From NCBI GenBank assembly GCA_009602735.1, contig WELA01010735.1, positions 434,582-498,581 on the forward strand: a stretch of DNA of 64,000 bases, in the 5' to 3' direction. A program made the position numbers and the translations under genes. The DNA comes from Mesotaenium endlicherianum (taxonomy: Eukaryota > Streptophyta > Zygnematophyceae > Zygnematales > Mesotaeniaceae). This document shows, in pieces, positions 54,700 to 64,000 of this stretch; the first letter of the stretch is position 1, and each line of letters begins with the position of its first letter. Below the pieces are notes generated by a model, which ran no database searches, was not told the DNA's origin, and saw only the letters and a list, made by a program, of their open reading frames with translations.

Positions 54700-55965
54700 A
54701 TCCCCACCCTTCCTAGCCAGGACGACATTTGGACGGCACAGACTTATGACACGTGGACAAACGACCTTCTCTGCCGCCTGCAATTCTTGACAGCCCGTGA
54801 GGCTGCCGCCCCCGCCCCCCCATACGATCTCGTCGACAATATTCTTTTTTCCCTCGACCAAGGTTATCACAAATTGGCCGTTCCCAGAACCTTACGGCCG
54901 GCGTATCTCCTCGTCGCTCACGACCAGTTTCTTGGTGGTGGCCACTTGGGTTTTCACAAAATCTTAGAAAAACTTCGCCGCACTTCCCACTGGCCCCACA
55001 TGCGGCATAACGTCCATACACACGTCTCGACCTATCAGCCCTGCCAACGCCGTAAAGGCGTGCCTTTGCAGCACGTGGCCCATACCCAATCCATCAGCGC
55101 ATCCGAGCCCTTCAAGCTCGTTGCCATGGATATCATGGGACCTCTTCCGGCCACCACTGCTGGCAATAAGTACATCTTCATTGCTATGGACTACCTCTCT
55201 CGTTGGGTCATCGGCGCCGCCATTTCCAAAGCAACCGCCACGTGGGCGGCTAGCTTTTTCCTTGAATCAGTGATCTCTCAACACTTGTGCCCCCAACGCC
55301 TGCTCACGGATAATGGCACTCATTTCCGAAACCAAGTCCTTGACTTGATTTGTACCAAACTCGGCATCCATCGATCTTACGCCTCTGCGTACCATCTCCA
55401 GACCGACGGCTTGGTGGAGCGCCTCAACCGTACCTTCAAAGATATGCTCGCGAAGTACATCAATCCCCAGCACTCTGACTGGGACGCACATCTTCCGTAC
55501 CTAGTGGCGTCCTACAATTCCTCTATTCACGCCTCTACACGCATCTCTCCGTTCCACGCGTTATATGGTCGCGAGGGCAGCCTCCCCGCCTCGCTTAATC
55601 TTCCGCGTCCACCTCGGCCCTCTAAGGATGCCCAAGCCTGGGCCGCGCACCTTCACTCCAAGCTTCCCCTCCTTTGTTTGTACATCACTCACAATCTCCA
55701 ACGCACGCAGTCCCCCACCCTCCCTCCAAACACAGAACCAGCCACGCTTTGCATCTTTTCCCTTGGTGCCAAATGTCTTATACACCATAACAACAAAGAA
55801 AAGGGCCTTTCCAGGAAGCTGCTCACCCACTGGCTCGGGCCCTATGAGGTTATCCAACACCTCGGGTTACTCACGTACCGCTGTCGCCTGATTGCCGCGC
55901 CCCACACGCTCCACACAAGCCACGTCACCCGAATGAAACCGTACCTTCTACGCGCTCCCGACTAG
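54700..55965 (+). CDS. Element 4 integrase
   Basis: Zinc-binding H2C2 region (AHDQFLGGGHLGFHKILEKL to YQPCQRRKG) and a D,D,E core (KLVAMDIMGPLP, LLTDNGTHFRNQ, YHLQTDGLVERLNRTFKDML). The C-terminal part has KGLSRKLLTHWLGPYEVIQH, a GPY/F module, and ends HTSHVTRMKPYLLRAPD. There is no chromodomain. The stop codon lies about 15 bases before the polypurine tract. Part of a broken element. Confidence 0.88.
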   Translation: MPTLPSQDDIWTAQTYDTWTNDLLCRLQFLTAREAAAPAPPYDLVDNILFSLDQGYHKLAVPRTLRPAYLLVAHDQFLGGGHLGFHKILEKLRRTSHWPHMRHNVHTHVSTYQPCQRRKGVPLQHVAHTQSISASEPFKLVAMDIMGPLPATTAGNKYIFIAMDYLSRWVIGAAISKATATWAASFFLESVISQHLCPQRLLTDNGTHFRNQVLDLICTKLGIHRSYASAYHLQTDGLVERLNRTFKDMLAKYINPQHSDWDAHLPYLVASYNSSIHASTRISPFHALYGREGSLPASLNLPRPPRPSKDAQAWAAHLHSKLPLLCLYITHNLQRTQSPTLPPNTEPATLCIFSLGAKCLIHHNNKEKGLSRKLLTHWLGPYEVIQHLGLLTYRCRLIAAPHTLHTSHVTRMKPYLLRAPD

Positions 55966-55992
55966 CGGTCGTTGTTTTTTGGGAGGGAGTAA

Positions 55993-56122
55993 TGTTAGTT
56001 ATCAATACTCGTATATCCTGCTGCACGATGACAGCCGAATAGCCGCTAGCTCTAACGGACATATAGAATAACTAAGACGATAACACGTCAGCGATAACGC
56101 GACTCATCAGAACACCCTTGTC
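55993..56122 (+). repeat. Element 4 3' LTR, first part
   Basis: Matches the start of the 5' LTR at 41728 with scattered differences. It is interrupted by family G copy 3 at 56123; TTGTC (56118-56122) should be the duplicated target, but its partner lies outside the window. Confidence 0.85.
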
Positions 56123-56867
56123 TGTAATGAATCAGTATATTAGTAGATATAATATTCATTTAAATATAATAGTTAATTTAGTGCAGCCTGCTGAACTTTA
56201 GTTAGTAGTCAGTCTGCTGAACTTTAGTTAATAATCAGTCTGCTGGACTTTACATAATTATCAGTTTAATGACTCGGCCAAAAGCAGCAGGCTGAAGTCG
56301 ACTTAAGTCAGCTTGCTGACACATTCTTTGACAGCCAGCTGACTTCCGTGCTCGGTAGCAGCGAACTGCCTTGATATGCATCTAAGTACCACCTGCTAGA
56401 TGAATGGCCAGATGACATCCCCATGATGGATGGCTATTCGGGATGATGGGAGATGGCGGTGGATTTGGTTAACCGAGGTCCTACCAACGTGGTTAACTCC
56501 CGGGTAGGCGGTGCCATCGCACTGACCGTTGAACAGTAAACTCATTCCATGTACATATGCTAGGCATTGCTCTCGAGTTCGGCATTCGGAAACGAGGCCA
56601 ACTCTCTTGTACAGCTTACTGAGAGAGATCTGAATCCAAGGCGAGAAGCCATTGATACGCACTGTCTTCTAACCTTGCTTATGTATGAGTTTACTGATTT
56701 GCATCATTGATGCTAGTTTACTCGCATTTGACTTACGAGTATTATTCCCTGCTAGTGTATTGTCCTTTGCCGTTTAACTAGTTAACGGAAATACCATAAA
56801 GATTACTTGCTGATATAAAGATCTTTATTAATTGTTAATCGCCTATTTGGTAAGTCGATTCATTTCA
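56123..56867 (+). repeat. Family G copy 3 5' LTR (745 bp)
   Basis: Shares the extra CTGCTGAACTTTA module with the 5' LTR of copy 2. About eight to ten differences from it cluster in the first 300 bases. Confidence 0.95.
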
Positions 56868-56901
56868 GTGGTATCGGAGCAGTTATCACAGTCTTCTTTG
56901 T

Positions 56902-58380
56902 ATGGTAAGGACAAGGTCTCAAACTAGCAACTCCCGAGACATGGAGAACCAGGATAACGAGAATGTCGAAAACCAGGCGGAAAGCCATGTAGCGGGAAAC
57001 CGTACCTATTCGGAAGCAGTAGCGGATACTGCAGCTAGGGAGGCTGCAGATGAGGCAGCTGCTATTGCCTCAGTCGCAGCTCAGCAAGCTGAGGAGGAGA
57101 TAGCCAGACTAGAAGCTGAACAAGTAGCAAAGGCCGCTGAAGATATACAAAGGAGGGAAGGACAGCCAGCTGACGAGCGCACTGTTGAAGAACTTATGGC
57201 ATCAAGGGCCAATGTTCTGAACCCACCTCCTGCCGTACAACTCAATGTACCCCTAGGTCAAATACGTGACCGGCTGAATGCGGCAGGAATTGCTGCTGCA
57301 GGAGCAAGAGGGATTGTTGAGGACACTACTCAGCGAGTAGATGCCAATGCTGCTGCTGCATTTGCTAATCTACCACCCCAAAATGTAGACTTGGGAGCAT
57401 TGTTCGTTCAGATGCAGTCGCAAATGGCGACCATGTATCAGTCCCAGCAGGAGGACAAAAGAATCATAATGTCCCTACTCCGGGACAGAGACCAACTGGG
57501 GTCTCACACCACTAGTGGTGGTGGCCGAGGGCCTAGTAAGCCCAAGCCGAAACCTCCCCAGGACTATGATCCTGAGGGAAACAGAAAATATTACCTGATC
57601 AAGTTTCTCGCGGATGTTGAGCAGTGGCTGGAGAACTACCCAGAACTGCAAGATTACGAGAAGGTCAGGCACACCGGTGCGCTACTGAAAGGCAGTGCCG
57701 CAGACTGGTGGCTTTACTGGAAGGAAGAGCGTAAGGCTCGGCAACTCGGTGACCCTACGTGGGTAGAGTTTGTCGAGAAGTTGCATGAGAAGTTTGATGT
57801 CATCAACCAGCAGGAGAAAGCTATCTATGCGATGATCTCCCTGACACTGAAGCAGACCACTTCAGTTGCTGAGTTTGCTCAAAAGTTCCAAGAGAACATG
57901 ATGAAGCAGCCTGATTTGCCAGAACGGTATAGGATAGCATACTTCAGGTATGGCTTGAAATCCGAGGTCTCTGGTCATTTTGCTGAGAAAAAGTATGAGA
58001 AACTGGCTGACTTGATCCAGGATGCTGACGCCTGGGATCAGCAGCAGTTCAATCACAAGCGCCAGAGTAACGCTTTGGTGTCTAAGATTGTCAAAAAGCC
58101 CCACGGTTCCTACAATGCAGTTGAAGGAGACCAGGCTGAGGATAATCAGGGTGATGAATATGAGTATGAGTACAATGCTATTCAGTCTAGAGGTAGAGGT
58201 GGTCCCTCTCGAGGTGGCTATGGAAGGGGTGGTGGTAGGACTAAGCCGAGACCAGCCTCAGCAAAATCTACTTGCTACCATTGTCAGCAGAAAGGCCACT
58301 ACAGAGAACAGTGTCCGGTCAAGCACCTGCCTAAGGTCGAGAGAAAAGACCAGCCTTTAAAAGACAGCAACAGTCAGTAA
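56902..58380 (+). CDS. Family G copy 3 Gag
   Basis: 492 residues, identical in protein sequence to Gag of copy 2, with the same zinc knuckle [14 protein letters not shown] and RG-rich tail. See copy 2 for domains. Confidence 0.93.
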   Translation: MVRTRSQTSNSRDMENQDNENVENQAESHVAGNRTYSEAVADTAAREAADEAAAIASVAAQQAEEEIARLEAEQVAKAAEDIQRREGQPADERTVEELMASRANVLNPPPAVQLNVPLGQIRDRLNAAGIAAAGARGIVEDTTQRVDANAAAAFANLPPQNVDLGALFVQMQSQMATMYQSQQEDKRIIMSLLRDRDQLGSHTTSGGGRGPSKPKPKPPQDYDPEGNRKYYLIKFLADVEQWLENYPELQDYEKVRHTGALLKGSAADWWLYWKEERKARQLGDPTWVEFVEKLHEKFDVINQQEKAIYAMISLTLKQTTSVAEFAQKFQENMMKQPDLPERYRIAYFRYGLKSEVSGHFAEKKYEKLADLIQDADAWDQQQFNHKRQSNALVSKIVKKPHGSYNAVEGDQAEDNQGDEYEYEYNAIQSRGRGGPSRGGYGRGGGRTKPRPASAKSTCYHCQQKGHYREQCPVKHLPKVERKDQPLKDSNSQ

Positions 58381-58448
58381 TCCAGTCTACTGACTGTGAG
58401 GATGCTAGAGATAGTGAGTCGTCACTAGCTGCCCTCGTAGCAGGTATT

Positions 58449-61400
58449 ATGGGTCCTGCTGAACTGGATTCACTATGCATGCCTGACAACCAGATAAAGG
58501 AGACCATCAGCAATATAGACGTCCAGAGAGTGCACACTCTGGATGCTCTTGTTCCACCTGATGTCCAACATTTCTTTGCTACGTCAGGAGAACAATGCGA
58601 AAGTCAGGAAAAGACAGTCCCCCCTATCCTACTGCATTGCATGATTGCAGGTAGGAAGGTGAGGGCATTTGTTGACGGAGGGGCGTCACATACTTTTATC
58701 CACAAGGACTTAGTTAAGCGGCTAAGGCTGCCTACTGTCACCCAAGGGAATAGAAAAATATTCCTTGGAGATGCCTCAAGTATCCCGGGAGGAGTTATAA
58801 CCAAGCCTATTGAGGTCCAGTTAGGTTCTGGCATTGCAGTTCTAACTGAAACGCTTACATTTGAGGTACTCAACACTGGCTTTTATGATCTCGTGCTAGG
58901 CAGGTCCTGGCTTAATAGACATCAAGCTGAAGTGTGTTGGAGCAGAGGTACAGTTAAAGTGAGAGGAGCCAGTGATGGGCAGACTGACTTGGCACCCACC
59001 AGTGCTCTTCCTCTTGTCCTGTGTGGATGGCAAATGAAGGAAAAGAAGAGGCTTCCAGAAGGATGCAAGTTGCTGAATGCAATGGAGTTCGTCAAAAGCT
59101 GGAACCAGAAGGAAGACAGAATGTTCTGTCTGCTGCTAAGAGAGGTACCTCCTCAACCTGAAGAAGTGGTTGAGAAAAAGGTACACCCTCCGGAACACCC
59201 TACTGCTGCAAACATTGTTGCTCAGTACACGGATGTGTTTAATATGCCTCCAGGACTACCCCCTAAGCGGGAAGTAGATCATAGGATTGATTTATTACCT
59301 GGTAGCCAGCCACCCTGGCAACGCACGTATGGCTTGTCTTATTTGGAGAGTGAGGAGTTGAAAACACAGATTGCAGAGCTGGAGGAAAATGGTTACATTT
59401 CTCCCAGTAAATCACCGTACGGCGCACCTATCCTATTTGTTAAGAAAAAGGATGGCAGTATGCGGATGTGTGTGGATTACAGAGCCCTGAACAGAATTAC
59501 AGTAAAGAACAAGTATGCTTTACCCAGAATCGAGGACTTGCTTGATACCCTGTCTGGCGCTAAGGTGTTCAGTAAGATAGATCTCAAGAGTGGTTATCAT
59601 CAAATCAGAATTGCTGAGGGGGATGAACACAAGACTGCTTTCCGCACACGTTATGGACACTATGAGTTCAACGTGATGCCATTTGGACTGACTAATGCTC
59701 CTGCTACCTTTATGGGTGCTATGAATGACATTTTCAGACCTTATTTGGATAAGTTTGTGCAAGTTTTCCTGGATGATATTTTAATTTTCTCTAAAGATGA
59801 AGCTCAGCACACTGAACACTTAAAGAAAGTGCTGGACACTCTGCGGAAAAATCACTTGTATGCTAAAATGAGCAAGTGTGATTTCTTTAAGGAAAGTATT
59901 GAATTCTTAGGCCACGTTGTCAGTAAAGAGGGCATCAGTGTGGATCCTAAGAAAGTCCAGACCATAAGGGACTGGCCAGTACCACAGTCTGTCTCTGAAG
60001 TTAGATCCTTCCTCGGGTTGGCTAACTACTATAGGAGATTTATTGAGAATTATTCCACAAAGGCCAGTAAACTGACTGACCTTACTAAGAAAGACATCGG
60101 GTATGTGTGGGGGGAAGAGCAGCAGGCTGCCTTCCAGACCCTTAAAGATGCCCTTTGTTCTGCCCCAGTGCTAGCCGTGTATGACCCCAGCAAACCGGTG
60201 CAGGTGGTTACTGATGCCTCTGATTTTGCCATGGGTGCTATTTTGTTGCAGCCTGCTGACAAAACCACAAAGGATGGTAAGGTACGGCAGGAGTGGCATC
60301 CTGTGTTGTATGAGTCTATGAAATTTAATCCAGCGGAGATTAATTACTCAGTGCATGATAAAGAGCTGCTAGCTATCATTCATGTACTCAAACAGTGGAG
60401 AGCATACTTACATGGTAAAGCTTTTAAGGTGATTACAGATCATCTAGCTCTGACCCACTTTCAGAAGAAGTCCAAGCTGTCGAGGAGGGAGAACCGCTGG
60501 AGCCAGATGCTGGAGCAGTTCCAAGTCCAGATCGACTACAAACCAGGGAAGTTGAATCCTGCTGATGCACTCTCTAGAAGACCTGACTTGCAAGAAAGGA
60601 ACTTTAGTCAGCATACTGTAGATAAAGTCCTGTGTGCACTCACTTCACTAAAGGTGAAAAAGTCCTTCCTTGAACAACTTAGGAAAGCCTACCTTTCTGA
60701 CCCAACATTTGAGCCCAGCCCCACTACTGGTATGTGTCGTGCTACCGCACTCGGGTATAAGCTCAAGGGAGGGGTCTGGGTGACTGAAACCACTTCAGGC
60801 AGGCTGAAGCTGGTCATTCCTAATAATTTGGAAATAAGGTCTCTCTTACTGAGTCAAGCTCATGACAGTCTCCTGGGTGGACATTTGGGGCAGGCCAAAA
60901 CTGTTGGCAAACTGGCAAAACATTATCATTGGGAGGGGTTACCCCGGGAGGTCTTGAAATATGTCAAGTCCTGTGACCAGTGTCAGAGAAATAAGTCTCG
61001 GCACACACCACCCGGAGGTCTCTTGCAACCGCTACCCATCCCAGCGGGACGCTGGGAAACTATATCCATGGACTGGGTGGTCTCACTACCAAGAATTGCC
61101 AACGGGCATGATTCAATACTGGTAGTCGTGGATAAACTGACAAAAATGGTCATTTTAATCCCCACAACTATCAAAGTGACTGCACTCGAAACAGCGAGAC
61201 AGTTTAAAACTATGTAGTATGCCAACATGGGCTCCCTTCTAATATCATCTCAGACAGAGACTCAAAATTCACCTCTAAGTTCTGGAGAGCTTTAATGGGG
61301 TTAATGGGAGTCAAACAGCTGCTCAGCACAGCAAACCACCCTCAGACTGATGGGCAGACTGAAAGAACTAACCGAGTTCTGCAGGAGGTGCTGAGAGCAT

Positions 61401-62164
61401 ATATTAACCAAAAACAAGATAATTGGGATGACCTGTTGCCTCAAATTCAGTTTGCGGTCAACAGTGCGGTGCACGCGTCAACGGGCAAAACTCCTTTTGA
61501 ACTCAGCCTGGGTAGAGTCCCTAAGTCCCCTCTAGATGTGCTAGGGGAATCTTTAACTCACCCTGAAGGGATTGACAACCCGGTCTTCCTCCAATTAACT
61601 CAGGAGTTTGCTGACACCCTCTCAGAAGTCCAACGAAACTTGCACTTGGCCCAAGAAAACCAACAAAAATACGCTAATCAACACCGTCGGGAACTGACAT
61701 TTTCCAACGGGGATTTAGTCAAACTGCATTCTCAACACCTGTACCTCCCTGGTGTGGTCAAGAAAAAGCTTGGCCCTGTTTGGGTCGGTCCGTATTCGGT
61801 GGTCCGTCGTGTCGGTCAGAATGCTTACAAACTGAACATGTCAGCTGACTACAAGGGGCACCCGGTCTTTAATGTCTCCTTCCTGGAACCGTACATCAAA
61901 GGTGATACACTGTTCACAGGTCGGTTCCCTGTCCAACCGGGACCGGTCCCCGCTGTCCGGGACGGCGACCCTGAGGAATATGAGGTCGATGAGATTTTAG
62001 ACGCTCGCTCGGTCCGTCGATCGTCTAAATATGTCATGAAATACCTCATTCGATGGAAGGGTTACGATGCCTCTGGGGACACTTGGGAGTTTAAGGACCA
62101 CTTGACCAATGCCAAAGGGGCGTTGACACGGTTCCACCTTCGGGCCGCTGGAGTCCCTCCATAA
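58449..62164 (+). CDS. Family G copy 3 Pol region
   Basis: Same domains as copy 2: protease, reverse transcriptase, RNase H, integrase and chromodomain ([17 protein letters not shown] near 62040-62090). The first ~880 residues match copy 2 with no difference that I can see; the remainder carries several substitutions. This copy appears broken about once. Confidence 0.88.
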
Positions 62165-62431
62165 CTGTCATTTCAGTTGACACGGGAAGGTGACAGGCGG
62201 TCCTGTCTCCATTTAAGTTGGAGGGGAAAATATATGACAGTTAGTGAGCGAGAGCGATAAAAACACACTCATACGTTTATGTGTAGCGCATCGCAACTAC
62301 GTCAACTTTTAGCAATCATCCTGTAAGGTAAACAGCAGCGAAGCCACTATACTAAATACTAACATACTTCCTGCAATCCCTATGACAAAGGTCCATATCC
62401 TACTAACTTGTGCCCTGGTTACATGTGCAGG

Positions 62432-64000
62432 ATGGCGCCCACCACACAAAAGGAGGACAGAAAGCGCAAGGCAGAAGAAGCCAGGAGGACAATGGAGCAA
62501 TACCAGAAGGAGCTGGCGGCGACGTCCCTCACCAGGAGAGAACAAGAAAGGGTCCGCAAACAACAAGAGGCGGCAGAAGAGGCACAGAGGAAGAAGGATC
62601 AGGAAGCGGAAAACCTCAGGAAGGCTGAGGAGGAGAGACAGAAGAAACAGCAAGAAGAAGCGGCAGCGGCAGAAGAGGAGAAAAGAAAAAAGATTGAAGC
62701 GGACAGACAGAAGAGCTTGGCCACTTACAGGTATACTGTGGTGGGTGGCCAAAACTTCGATAACCTGAAGGAAGCATTGCTGGCAGCCCAGGAGATCAAC
62801 AGGCTGGAACAGACAACACTGCTACAGAAGGAAGGAGCTACAGCACTGGACAGGTACATCGAGACACACACCGGCGTGGTCCTTTACGAAGATTATGCTA
62901 AGATGGTGGGCTATACAGCAGAGCAGGCCCGGTATCTCGCAGATGATTCAGAGGACAAGCCGGTCCCCATACCGGGAATAGTGGGAGATCAGAGACTCAT
63001 CCGGATGGTGAGCATGCGGCCCGATAGCTTTAAGGATACGGTATTCTACCTCACACTCCTGCCAGCTTACAATGAAGTTGAGAGAAGGAGCTGGGAGTAC
63101 TTGGCCAGGGAAGCAGGACAGCAGATGTTCTCTCCCCACTGGTTCCCGTGTAAACTGAGGAAGGCTGAGCACGGACCCCAGTACTACCAGCAGCCAACAG
63201 ACTGGAGGTGGATGACCGTCACAAATAAGAAGCAGGAGTGTGACCGAGCCCAACCGGATGACTTCCACTATGGCCTAGACGGCTATCTCATCCTACCACC
63301 TCACATTGCCCCTTGGGACCCCAGGCTGAATGGATGCCTGAGCAATATGAATGCAGAGACCAAGGAACATAGGAGGAGGGGAAGAGACTACTTCTCTAAG
63401 GGAAAGCATGCCTTTGTCAAATGGGCAAAGAATGCAGGCCGGATAGATATCAGCAGGCTGAAGGCCAAGCAACCTCCAGCGCGCCCTAAGAAAGGGAGGT
63501 CGGTAGACTACTCCATGTCTACTAGGGAGCAGGACGACTTAGTGGACGAGACCCCTACTCTCTCCGAGGAGGAGGATGAGGAGGCTGAGGAAGAAGAACA
63601 GGGCAGAGGAGAAGCATCAGCAGCAGGTACTCAGGATACCCAGGGACAGGTAGGGGCGCTTCTTAAAGAACCACGATCAGGTGTTTGGAATGTGATCCCC
63701 GTTATGGCGACTACTGGACCCCGCGCTCGCTCCCACAGCCCACCTGCCCAAGCAGGGGAAGAAGCTGATCTGACTGTATTGGGCAGCAGACACAGGCAGA
63801 AATCCCCAGAGGACAGGGGTGCCAGAAGAGGGACACGCGGGTGGGCCAGAGGTATGCCAGCCTCCCCCTCCGCTCAGGGGCATGTACCTCTAGCCAATGT
63901 ATTTCAGGATCCTACAGGAATGCCTGTCTATGTGGGCATCAACACCCAAGTGGTTGAAGAGCAGGCTACCATCCTTCGTTCTCCTCGAGGTCCAACTTTA
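62432..64000 (+). CDS. Family G copy 3 ORF3, cut by window end
   Basis: Begins MAPTTQKEDRKRKAEEARR at ATG 62432, directly after TACTAAC (62401-62407) and the TGTGCAG acceptor. The frame stays open and near-identical to copy 2 up to about 63600, then differs more in the acidic and Pro/Ser/Arg-rich tail. The end lies beyond 64000. Confidence 0.85.
   Translation, partial: MAPTTQKEDRKRKAEEARRTMEQYQKELAATSLTRREQERVRKQQEAAEEAQRKKDQEAENLRKAEEERQKKQQEEAAAAEEEKRKKIEADRQKSLATYRYTVVGGQNFDNLKEALLAAQEINRLEQTTLLQKEGATALDRYIETHTGVVLYEDYAKMVGYTAEQARYLADDSEDKPVPIPGIVGDQRLIRMVSMRPDSFKDTVFYLTLLPAYNEVERRSWEYLAREAGQQMFSPHWFPCKLRKAEHGPQYYQQPTDWRWMTVTNKKQECDRAQPDDFHYGLDGYLILPPHIAPWDPRLNGCLSNMNAETKEHRRRGRDYFSKGKHAFVKWAKNAGRIDISRLKAKQPPARPKKGRSVDYSMSTREQDDLVDETPTLSEEEDEEAEEEEQGRGEASAAGTQDTQGQVGALLKEPRSGVWNVIPVMATTGPRARSHSPPAQAGEEADLTVLGSRHRQKSPEDRGARRGTRGWARGMPASPSAQGHVPLANVFQDPTGMPVYVGINTQVVEEQATILRSPRGPTL

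Larger units (their letters stand above)
41728..56122 (+). mobile_element. Element 4: Ty3/gypsy retrotransposon, broken and multiply interrupted
   Basis: 5' LTR 41728-42082 (355 bp, TGTTAG...TTAACA). Gag follows and is interrupted by family G copy 2 at 42520. Gag resumes at 51339, then protease, which is interrupted by a solo LTR (52744-53246), then reverse transcriptase/RNase H, integrase, polypurine tract (GGGAGGGAGTAA) and the start of the 3' LTR (55993-56122), which is cut by family G copy 3. The rest of the 3' LTR lies beyond the window. The two LTR starts differ at many positions by eye (roughly 15 in 130), so this is an older insertion. Besides the insertions there are a few breaks. 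No chromodomain or PHD finger is visible. Confidence 0.9.
56123..64000 (+). mobile_element. Family G copy 3: chromovirus with ORF3, runs off the window
   Basis: Same organisation as copy 2: 745-bp 5' LTR (56123-56867), primer site at 56869, gag, pol and ORF3; the 3' end is not in the window. It looks nearly whole, with about one break in the visible part. From inside the 5' LTR to mid-integrase it is identical to copy 2 by eye, while the outer LTR part and the 3' third differ at many positions. Confidence 0.95.

Noticed and set aside
1-64000. CRISPR arrays, bacterial operons, rRNA or tRNA genes
   Set aside because: None seen. Direct repeats are LTRs or microsatellites, and coding style and splice signals are eukaryotic.

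Overview
The window comes from a nuclear genome of the plant lineage. The one clear host gene (37430-39778, minus strand) encodes an AP2/ERF-domain transcription factor, a family that is large in streptophytes. Nearly everything else is LTR retrotransposon, mostly inserted inside other LTR retrotransposons. A charophyte alga (Chara- or Klebsormidium-like) is my best guess: Ty3/gypsy elements carrying a cytosine methyltransferase have, as I recall, been reported from charophytes. The species is inferred, not shown. The assembly has one 318-base N block (20014-20331) and several single-N joins.

Layout. 1-3771: low-complexity DNA with three short minus-strand coding blocks that look like the last exons of an unidentified host gene. 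3773-34500: a three-deep nest. The oldest is element 2 (minus strand, old and broken), split into 3773-4840 and 26207-about 34500. Element 1 (plus strand, 4841-26206) sits in its integrase. The third is a chromovirus, here called family G copy 1 (16723-25778), in the right-hand long repeat of element 1. 34500-41727: host DNA with the AP2/ERF gene. 41728 to the window end: element 4, another Ty3/gypsy element, broken up by family G copy 2 (42520-51338, looks whole), a 503-bp solo LTR (52744-53246) and family G copy 3 (56123 to beyond 64000).

Two systems stand out. First, elements 1 and 2 are diverged members of one lineage with the order gag, protease, DNA cytosine-5 methyltransferase, reverse transcriptase/RNase H, integrase, PHD finger. 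They carry a DNA-methylation writer and a histone-tail reader, and the PHD finger sits where chromoviruses carry a chromodomain. Second, family G is a chromodomain gypsy element with an extra 558-residue ORF3 between pol and the 3' LTR. ORF3 has no envelope-like features. Its start codon follows a consensus branch point and splice acceptor, and it is bracketed by two copies of the polypurine-tract sequence.

The order of insertion is clear from interrupted sequences and target-site duplications: element 2, then element 1, then copy 1 on the left; element 4, then copies 2 and 3 and the solo LTR on the right. Only family G copy 2 has gag, pol and ORF3 all open.
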